Positions 56,580 through 64,000 of a stretch of 64,000 bases of DNA are shown here, piece after piece. This DNA comes from Cladophialophora immunda (Eukaryota; Ascomycota; Eurotiomycetes; Chaetothyriales; Herpotrichiellaceae): assembly GCF_000835495.1 (NCBI RefSeq), contig NW_015622543.1:1906239-1970238 (forward strand), in the 5' to 3' direction. Under the pieces are notes generated by a model. It was not told the origin of the DNA, searched no databases, and was given only the letters and a program-made list of their open reading frames with translations. The translations under genes and the position numbers were made by a program. Position 1 is the stretch's first letter; each line of letters starts with the position of its first letter.

Positions 56580-57407
56580 ATGGCTTCCCCGCCCATTCAT
56601 TACCTCTTACCAATCTTTCCTGGATTCCAACTTCTCGACCTTGCTGGTCCACTGGATATCTTGAACTTGCTGTCGACCCAACTTGATCCGGACACATGTC
56701 CACTTTCTTTGACTTTCATCGCTGAGACACTGGACCCGGTACCGGTCAAGCCCATCCCCACGCAATCCGCCGACTGGACATTCGACCTTCCAAACGCGTT
56801 CCCGAAAACGAACGGCAGAGTCAACCTCAGCTTCAATGAGTACCTACAACCCGACACCACATATGCAGACTATCTGGAAGCCCTCAGCTCTGGCAAATCA
56901 GGAGCCCATGTCGACATCCTCTTTATTCCTGGCGGCGTTGGTACGAGACTGAAGCGCGTTCAGCCAGATGGCAGCAAGACATCTAACATCCAGAGCCTAC
57001 TCGACTTTGTGCCAAAAGTGGTCCCCTATGTAACCACCGCCATATTGACAGTTTGTACCGGATCCGACGCACTTGCGCAGACTGGTCTGCTCAACGCACG
57101 CCGTGCGACTACCAACATGTCTCGGTGGGCAGAGGTAACAGCACGGAGTCCCACCGTATCGTGGGTAAATTATGCTCGGTGGGTCCGGAGCCTCCCATCT
57201 GAAGCGCAAGGCGACAAGAGTGCCCCCATCGAGATTTGGACTTCGGCCGGGATAAGTGCAGGGATGGATCTGACTTTGGCATTCGTCATGCAATACTATG
57301 GTGGCCAAGATGTGGCAAGAGGCCTGGCCAAGGCTTTGGAGTATGACTGGCGCGAGATCGCAGAGGGCGCGATAGATCCGTTGTATGAGAAATATTACGC
57401 GGTTTGA
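56580..57407 (+). CDS. DJ-1/PfpI (ThiJ) family protein
   Basis: A 275-residue single-exon protein of the DJ-1/PfpI class I glutamine amidotransferase-like superfamily. It has the N-terminal IFPGFQLLDLAGPLDILNLL, the FIPGGVGTR turn and the nucleophile elbow LTVCTGSDALAQTGLLNARR with its reactive Cys. A helix carrying TSAGISAGMDLTLAFV follows, near the position of a second active-site element. Length and the LDLAGP motif resemble the isonitrile hydratase/AraC-sensor-like branch rather than Hsp31 glyoxalases. Reaction is not predictable. It has a TATA-type promoter. Confidence 0.88.
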   Translation: MASPPIHYLLPIFPGFQLLDLAGPLDILNLLSTQLDPDTCPLSLTFIAETLDPVPVKPIPTQSADWTFDLPNAFPKTNGRVNLSFNEYLQPDTTYADYLEALSSGKSGAHVDILFIPGGVGTRLKRVQPDGSKTSNIQSLLDFVPKVVPYVTTAILTVCTGSDALAQTGLLNARRATTNMSRWAEVTARSPTVSWVNYARWVRSLPSEAQGDKSAPIEIWTSAGISAGMDLTLAFVMQYYGGQDVARGLAKALEYDWREIAEGAIDPLYEKYYAV

Positions 57408-58436
57408 AACTGATTCTTCAATCAACCGCCTGGATGTGGCAACAACAGCTTGTCAGCGACTGGTTATCTTGAACAAGTGAATGGACCGCCACTTATGGGA
57501 TTCTGAGGGGTTGGCCATTCAGCAAAATCAGAGACGCCATTCAGCGTCAAAGGGGCTTTTGCACGGCTGTTTACTTTCCACTCGACAGACAAGAGGTAAT
57601 TTTACCAGACCGAAACGATTGCAAACAAATCTGAAGACCTGTTATCTCCTCATGGACCAAGGCTGACACTATCCTCTATCGGGCGGGCCCAGCAAGGACA
57701 TGACAGCCATGGTGAGTTTATCCGTCCCTTTTCGCTGGTTCAACCGAGAACCATCACATCTGCGAAGGCGGTTTCACAATTTCCAGAGGGGAATGCTCTG
57801 GGCAATGGACCAAACGCGCGCTACAGTGGCAGCCACCCGCTCCACCACTGAACACACCCCCAAAGATATCACCCTCGAGGACTCTACTAATCACCCAAGA
57901 GCGAGGCGAAGCTAGTTTACTTGCTCTCATCACTGCTATGACCTATGTACCCTTCCTCAGACTGGGACCGCCGCAGACGATCGTCGTTCTCTGGACGAAA
58001 ACAAGACACCGAAAAGGGCATTGACGACTGTCCTAGTCCATGATTGTCTCAAGGCAGCCAGGAGGGAAGAAAACGTTAATTATATTGTCGACGTGGATTT
58101 CGTGAAAGGCTGCGATGTCATCTCCAGCTCGATTGCTTTCCAATCCACCACCCGAATCCTCAATTCTCAGAAACGTCTTCGTTTCAACGTACATATACCT
58201 GTTCTCCAGTTTTGCACAAGCTGCTTCCCCTGTCGTGGCTATTTGACGCCATTTCTCACGACTTGTCTTGGGACTACACACCGTTCCTGCTTCGATTCGC
58301 TGTGGAGAGCTCTTTCGCTCTGCCTTTATTGTACAGAGGTTGTTCTTCGAGATCCTACCAACCCTTGGTGCCACCATACCGATATTGTGCCATCTTTGTT
58401 GATTCTTCGTCTGATTCTATCTACAACTCATTGGAA
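57408..58436. other. Intergenic region
   Basis: About 1 kb between the DJ-1-family gene and a doubtful orphan frame. Open frames are short and without domain character. The orphan's frame extends up to 58212 with no sign of function. Confidence 0.4.
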
Positions 58437-59255
58437 ATGTGTTATCTGTGCGGCACTCCCAAGTATAATCTTGCCCATTTGGGCATCACGGACCCGGAGC
58501 CTCCCTATACCATCAACATCTATGTTGACGAGGTCAAACAATTGCATCGCCGCGGCGTAAATAGTGTAAACAAGGATCAATATCCCAAGGAGGGGTTCAG
58601 AGTATATGGAGGCAGCAGCAGCAGGTCAGCTCTCGCGATTCTTGGTGCCCCTGACACGAGACGAAAACGCCACGCCCATCCTATGGCTGGGTGCCCATCA
58701 GCAAGAAAGAGGCCCACCAACCTCACTCGACGACAAACCGATCACAAATTGTATCGCATCCGTAACAGGCGACAAGCTGCTCTGGACATCCCCAACGATA
58801 CTAGAAAAGACACAGTCTTGGAAGAGGATGTATCAGAGAGGCGGGTGCCTCTCTTCCGTCACGACGGTGACTTGTACCACGTAACCTCCCGAAATAACGG
58901 TAACGACTTCGATAACGATGAAAACGACAGCAGCAGCGACAATGTCGATGACAACGGCGACCACGAAGCTAACGATAAAGGCGTTTCTAAAAAGACGATC
59001 GCAATGGCGAACTACGAGATCGACGATGAAGATGAGAGTATGTGGCAGCAGAGCCTGCGCTGGCCCGCCCCCCCTAGACCTACTGGTGGCCTTTACGATG
59101 GGAAAGACCACGGGATTGCAAATAAAGAGCGCGTGAAGGCTACATATCTCCGTTCAGGAGTGCGTCAACCTCATCAGAGAGGACGACTTTACGAGGAGAG
59201 TCAGGCGATCATTCCCATTGCACCATTTTCTCGTGCGATTATAGCAAGACGATGA
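58437..59255 (+). CDS. Doubtful orphan open frame, Asp/Asn-rich
   Basis: A 272-codon frame from ATG 58437 (MCYLCGTPKYN) that I do not recognise. It has a CxxC near the start, a basic middle (RRKRHAHPMAGCPSARKRP) and an acidic Asp/Asn/Ser stretch (NDFDNDENDSSSDNVDDNGD). A charged C-terminus ends SRAIIARR. A second frame (58606-58884) in the same DNA looks equally protein-like, so this may be a spliced gene read wrongly, a young gene, or noncoding sequence. There is no signal peptide or domain. A GAC triplet repeat follows just after the stop. Confidence 0.3.
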   Translation: MCYLCGTPKYNLAHLGITDPEPPYTINIYVDEVKQLHRRGVNSVNKDQYPKEGFRVYGGSSSRSALAILGAPDTRRKRHAHPMAGCPSARKRPTNLTRRQTDHKLYRIRNRRQAALDIPNDTRKDTVLEEDVSERRVPLFRHDGDLYHVTSRNNGNDFDNDENDSSSDNVDDNGDHEANDKGVSKKTIAMANYEIDDEDESMWQQSLRWPAPPRPTGGLYDGKDHGIANKERVKATYLRSGVRQPHQRGRLYEESQAIIPIAPFSRAIIARR

Positions 59256-60016
59256 AAACGAAGACCACCGCGACGACGACGACGACGATGACGACGAAAT
59301 TGTCCATTACCATACTAGTAACCTGGAACCTAGCGACTCGAGAGGATTAACGGCAATGACCATCGCTTTTCGACCACAGGGGGAGATATACGGTATTATC
59401 GGCGAAGATCGCTCGGAATTACATGCTTGTGCTTTTCTCTGTTCCCTTAGAATTTCGGCGCGAGTACACCCAACGCAACAGAAGGGAATAATAGCTTCAA
59501 TCGAGCGATAAACATGCAGCCTTCTCATGGTATCATCTCTACTGTCGACTTTGAAAGAAATCGGGATGGGCCAGCATCGGGCATGCAATAGGCTTAGCCT
59601 ATGTCGGTGGCCGGGGGGGGGGGGGAGAGGGCGCCCTTCATTGGGACACCCAGGTGCCTGTGGAGGTGCCTTGGGGCGCCTGCAAGCCCCTCCCAATGAC
59701 GTCGGAAGAAATCAAGAGAAATGGGAAAAGGACCTTGTGGCATCGCGTGTTTACTTTCCCCGGTTGGCGCTGGTGGCGCCTGCTCGAAGGTCGTCAGAGC
59801 CCAAACCAAGGCAGTGACCCCGCAGTGACACAATGCAAGCAGCATCGAGCAATCAGCTGCTGGGTGTAGCAGAACATATGAAATAAATATCGGTGCCTGG
59901 TCTTGCACGCTCTTCTCACTTCCTCCCTGCTCTTCCACTTCCATATTTGTTTGTCCCTCCTGAGACCCTAGCGACTTCACATCCGTCCTCGTCCCGGCGC
60001 AATTGAGATCTCCAAA
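59256..60016. other. Intergenic with triplet repeat and G-run
   Basis: 760 bp. Contains a GAC-type triplet repeat at 59270-59297 and a run of 13 G at 59613-59625. The last 100 bp are C/T-rich and lead into the next gene. Confidence 0.5.
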
Positions 60017-60402
60017 ATGATCCAAACCCTCCTCTTACAGCTCTTCCTAGCTTGCCTCACCTTGGCAGCTCCCCTGCCCGACAACGGCGATGGTAGCTTA
60101 CACGCCATGAACAAGGACATGATCGGCTATGGCACAGGCGGTGGCATTGTCGGGCTAATTGTTTTGGTTCTTGATGTCTTGGTCTTCAGTAGGTCGCCTC
60201 GACTCAATATTGCTACAAGTGGATTGGCTAACCGCGAAACCCAACAACAGTCGAGGTCTTGAAATCCAACCGACCACCTACTCACAAGCTCCTCTGGTGT
60301 CTGATTGTCTTCCTCTTCCCGATTCTGGGAATGCTCATCTACTTCCTCTTCTCCAACCGCGAAGCCCACAAGACTGGTGGCGCTTACGAGCCTTTGCCTT
60401 AA
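60017..60402 (+). CDS. Small membrane protein with PLDc_N-type domain
   Basis: A 107-residue protein from two exons (60017-60188 and 60251-60402). It has an N-terminal signal peptide (MIQTLLLQLFLACLTLAAP) and a short luminal segment. A first membrane helix (GGIVGLIVLVLDVLVF) is followed by a loop with EVLKSNRPPTHK and a second helix (LLWCLIVFLFPILGMLIYFL), then a polar tail ending YEPLP. The second helix with its flanking Lys and SNRE matches the small PLDc_N/phospholipase D nuclease N-terminal family of two-helix membrane proteins. Function is unknown. Splicing joins F-I-E across the intron with donor GTAGGT. Confidence 0.75.
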
Positions 60403-60870
60403 GAGCAGGTCTCAACGAGGCCACTCCTTCAGCTTGAGACACAACGGTCAACGGTAAACCGATGCTGCTCTATGAGGAGGATTGGGAAATTCTGATTGCA
60501 GGATCTCTGACTCAGGGAGGGTATCAGCAGAGGCTCGATGAGTTTCTGTGGTTTTGCGCGGCAGGGTAACGAGGTTGGACGATCATCGCAAAGAGTGTAG
60601 ACAGAGGAGGGACGATCCTAGGGTTCCAAACCAGTGGGCTATGATACATGAGACGAGGACCATGAAGCTATAATGATAATGAAGGCCACTCTTTGATCAT
60701 TCTCTGTCGGAGGTCTAGCCTACACATCAGCTACAACTTCTACGTGTTAAGAGTCTCACGTCAATGCAGTTTTTAGTTGTATGCTGGGTGTTTTGTACTT
60801 TGCATGCAAACATTGGGCACTAGTGCTTTAAATGATAGGAATGAGCATAATCCGATTCTCTTGGTCCCTT
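60403..60870. other. Convergent intergenic region
   Basis: About 470 bp of 3' flanking sequence between the small membrane protein gene and the P450. No feature was seen. Confidence 0.4.
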
Positions 60871-62889
60871 TCAAGTTGCACGAGCTGTGACGTGGAGATA
60901 CATCTTCCGTTGAACGTGAATCTGGTGGCATTTGGTCTCCATGGTGTTGACCGGGTTGACAATACCAAAATCAAAGCGGCGGAAGAGCTGTGATAAGAGG
61001 AACGACAAACCCATCAGCCTCAAGATTCCCAGTGAAAACTCGCGGATTGAAGAGACCAGGCAGAGCCAATCGCCCGCGGGAATACTTACCTCGACAAACA
61101 CCTTGTTCAACTCCATCAGGGCGATCCCCTTGCCGAGACAGGTGAACCTGCCCGCCGCGAACGACAGCTCCCAGACGCGCTCGTACGCCCTGGCCGTGTC
61201 CGGGTCGGCCTCGAGCCAGCGCTCGGGCCGGAAGACGGCGGCGTCGGCGCCAAACAGGTCCCTCCTGCGCATCATGGCGTGCTGGCTCAGCCCGACCTGC
61301 GTGCCGGGCGGGATGCGCACGCCGCCGACCACCACCTCCTCGTCGCGCGGCGACAGCTTGGTCTGCATCCCGTTCAGCGGCTGCCACAGCCGCAGCCCTT
61401 CCTTGATGCACGCCTGCAGGTACGGCAGGCTCTGGGTCGCCTCGGCGTGGGTGACCACGGGGAACGAGATTTGGCCGCCGCCGATGGCGCCGTCGATCTC
61501 GCCGCGCAGTTTCGCGTACACGGCCGGGTTGGTCAGGATGTACATGAACGTCATGCGGATGGTGGTGGCGGTTGAATCCTATTTCGCCCTCCCCCTCCGC
61601 CTCCCGCTCGAGGGGATGGGGTTTGTTGTTAGGATATCTGTGCATTTTTAAATTTCATAGAGGGGGGGGGGGGGGGGGGCAAGAATGGAGTTAAAGCTCG
61701 CTCGAAAGGGTAAGCCGGAGAAGCCGTACCGAGCCTGCGAGGATCTGCAGGAGAGACTCGGACTCTGCCTCCAGCTGGGTCAGGCCGTGTCTGATGAACG
61801 AGTTGAGCATGTCCCTCTCATTCTTGGCCTCCGAGTTCGGGTTGAACCGATCCGCGACGATCTTCTGCGCGATGCCGATGATGGCCCCGAGCCCTGCCTT
61901 GTCCTCCGGCTTGGGCCCCGCGAGGGCTTGCATCAGCGAGCTCGATAGGATCGAGTGGATGAGCGGCAGGTTCGTGCCCAGTTCCATGACCGGGAAAAAC
62001 GCCGTGCTGGACTTGTTGTAGTCGTAGAGATCTTTGTTCTCGATCAGGAAGCCAAACGGATGGCCGAATGCTGGTTTTGTTCCGTCTCCAGTCAGTTCCT
62101 CGATCCCAAAACTTCGGGGAGATATCGATACTGAGGGATCTCACCGATATGTGTGAGGCTGTCGAGGGTGAAGTACTGCGCAAACACGGCAAAGTCGATC
62201 GGGGCGCGTTTCTCGACCCCTTCTCGCTGGATCAGATTGACCAGGTCGAGGACCCGGTCGTCGATCTTGTCTTCGAGGTTGGGCACTTCCTTTCCCGTAT
62301 ACTGGGTGAAGAACGGTCAGCTCATGACTTTCTGCCGGCAGTGCCCAAAGATGTACTCCCGGCATCATCTTCGCCCTCAGCTCTGCGTGGCGTCTCTCGT
62401 CCTGCTCGGACAGGAGGTTGTTGATCCGCGGGTCAATCTTCATGCCTTTATACCAATGACCTCTCCTGAACGGGGAGCGGGGAGCTGTTATGACCCGAAC
62501 GAACTCGGGATCGCTAGGAGCAGTCAGAAAGAATGATCCATACGATGCTGGTGCCGAAGAAAGGCGTGGCGTACTCGGTCATTATCATGTTGGGGCCTAT
62601 CCTCGCGGGAGATCCTGGTCTTGAGTTCAGCACCTGAGGGGAAGACGAAGTGTCCCTTGTTTCACGCCGTACCGTACTTCTGTAAAACCTCTTCCATGGT
62701 GAGATATAGGTCTCCTTTCGAGGTGACGTTGAAGATCCATAGCTGAGAGAAGCAAGCAAGCCAGGGCCCAGGAATGTGGCGAAGCTTGCGATAGGAGACG
62801 ACTGTGCTGCAAACGAACCAGGCGACAGCAACTACCCCAAGTAATGCCAGGCCCAGTTGGGTCTGTCGAGCTTCAAGAACGGACAACAT
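60871..62889 (-). CDS. Cytochrome P450 monooxygenase (pisatin demethylase/benzoate hydroxylase-like)
   Basis: A membrane-anchored heme monooxygenase. Exons are 62889-62673, 62614-62575, 62513-62357, 62301-62145, 62070-61730, 61578-61090 and 60987-60871, giving 505 residues. Order: hydrophobic anchor (LGLALLGVVAVAWFVCSTVV), proline hinge HIPGPW, RIGPNMIMTEDDPEFVR, AFGHPFGFLIENKDLYDY and the I-helix AGSDSTATT assembled across an intron. The ExxR KEGLRLW, FRPERW and heme loop FAAGRFTCLGKG follow. All key residues are present. The intron at 61729-61579 contains an 18-base G/C homopolymer. Exon 6 is about 77% GC in 61201-61260. Family resemblance is to pisatin demethylase-like catabolic P450s; substrate is unknown. 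Confidence 0.92.
61662..61679. repeat. Homopolymer run of 18 G inside a P450 intron
   Basis: 18 consecutive G on the plus strand, C on the coding strand, within the fifth intron. Length is likely unstable and error-prone in sequencing. Confidence 0.95.
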
Positions 62890-64000
62890 GATGGATGAAA
62901 GAGAAAGCTTGAGTGACACGGGCGCGTTGCTTCAAGCAACAGTCAGAATCACGAAGCTCCCATTGAGCAGCGTGCCATTTTCCTTCGGCTGAAACGCCTG
63001 TCTTTGTAACTCGCCTGAAGAGTGAGAGATCGTGCATGACAGAAGGACAGAAGGACAGCGTGGGGATGGAGAACAAGCCGAAGCAGGACGGAGGGATCGA
63101 GAGACCTCAGTGGCCCCCTCGATAGCCATGGGTGATGAGCCATTGGCATCGACCGTGGTGTTCGCCTATCCAAACCCTTGTCGAGAAACGGAGGTACATA
63201 CGAGAACAACACGACACCCCTGCGCAGGGCCAATTTCGAAGGAAATCCCCCGCCTATCTGTGCGAGCACACAAGAGACAAGGGCGCAGCTGCATTATTCA
63301 CGCATTAGGCCGATGCATCTCGAACAACCGTCGACACATGTCAAATGGATGTTTGTCTAGGGCTTAAAGCTGTCCACGTTGACTAGGGCCATCGACTCCC
63401 CGACGGCAGTCCTGCTCGTGCTGCGAAGCCATGTTTTTCTAGCGGCGCCCTTCTTTGCCTCTTTTGGCCCTGCGATTCCTGTGCAAGCGGCCGTGCGTCA
63501 CTCTGTTTGGGCCTGTATGCGAACCGGGCGAACAGCCAAGGACACGCGGGCGGTCGCGGCAGCTGGGTTCCGACGCGGGCTGTGAGGAACTAGAGAATGG
63601 GTAAAAGAGCTGGATCGCTCGTCCAATTGGCGATCCGACCGTTTGTTCGCACTCCTGCATATTCCTTGACAGGTGGTGTGTTGTTGGAGGCAGAGAAAAC
63701 GAGCCATGGAGGGGGAATTTCCCTTGTGTCGTTCTCTCGCCCTTCGATCGCCTTGTGTTCTGGCCATCCCTTCTCCGCTTCCCTTGAATGGCTGTTGAGG
63801 CGCTCTGCTGGTTCAGAATGTGAGGATCTGCTCCATTTCACCGGCACCCCCTCCCAAGCTCGGTGGTGCACAAAGCTCTCCTTGCTCCCAAAATGTCAGT
63901 CTCTGGCAGTGACAGTGCCTTGGAGGCAATCAGTGATCACATGGTAGGCAATGACCTTGGAGAATTCCTTGCCAAGGTTCGTTCGCGATTGACCGGGCCA
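62890..64000. other. P450 promoter and window-end region without a supported gene
   Basis: 1.1 kb. Several open frames of 60-116 codons overlap on both strands; none has a recognisable domain or a convincing splice pattern. It includes the P450 promoter. Confidence 0.4.

Overview
The window is nuclear DNA of a filamentous ascomycete (Pezizomycotina), most like Eurotiomycetes or Chaetothyriales in gene content. The evidence is dense genes on both strands, short spliceosomal introns (about 49-260 bp, many with a CTAAC or CTGAC branch site), and fungus-specific products: HapX with its cysteine-rich regions, Ugo1, a GH71 alpha-1,3-glucanase, a pisatin-demethylase-type P450 and a Flr1/Tpo-type drug transporter. 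The exact taxon cannot be read from the sequence. There are no bacterial operons, CRISPR arrays or phage genes, and I found no convincing tRNA or rRNA gene.

Layout. 1-1.8 kb: a Baeyer-Villiger-type monooxygenase (cut by the window edge) diverges from a short-chain dehydrogenase that carries an in-frame stop. 2.2-2.8 kb: repeat relic. 3.3-6.9 kb: the iron regulator hapX and the mitochondrial fusion factor ugo1. 7.3-12.5 kb: an MFS transporter diverging from a secreted GH71 glucanase. 12.8-18.2 kb: housekeeping block with mitochondrial ferredoxin, rrp15, srp54 and tim22. 19.4-23.5 kb: Zn alcohol dehydrogenase and a fungal kinase-like protein. 24.1-27.8 kb: RNA polymerase III second-largest subunit. 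30.9-34.5 kb: a Puf4-type pumilio protein. 35.5-39.0 kb: orc5 converging on a DCAF4-like WD40 gene. 39.6-45.6 kb: vma-1 (V-ATPase subunit A) diverging from gid7/WDR26. 46.8-49.2 kb: vps1. 50.1-51.1 kb: a hypothetical gene beside a long GA microsatellite. 53.0-54.7 kb: a SWIRM-domain protein. 56.6-57.4 kb: a DJ-1/PfpI protein. 58.4-59.3 kb: a doubtful orphan. 60.0-60.4 kb: a small PLDc_N membrane protein. 60.9-62.9 kb: a seven-exon P450.

Most genes are conserved housekeeping functions (iron homeostasis, mitochondrial biogenesis, SRP targeting, Pol III, origin recognition, vacuolar acidification and sorting, GID/CUL4-type ubiquitin ligases) with no obvious shared pathway. The left edge (monooxygenase plus SDR) and right edge (P450) are accessory catabolic or detoxification genes. 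I rebuilt exon structures by hand from splice signals and protein continuity. Total lengths divide by three in every multi-exon model. Two introns work only as GC-AG introns.

I did not find a clear, previously undescribed multi-gene system. The most useful anomalies are: the nonsense codon in the SDR gene; two GC-AG introns; SreA-type sites upstream of hapX; a spliceosomal intron within one base of the VMA1 intein site; a Gly-to-Ser change in the Orc5 P-loop; several long in-frame 5' extensions (gid7, vma-1, vps1); and sharply GC-rich blocks inside otherwise ordinary genes.
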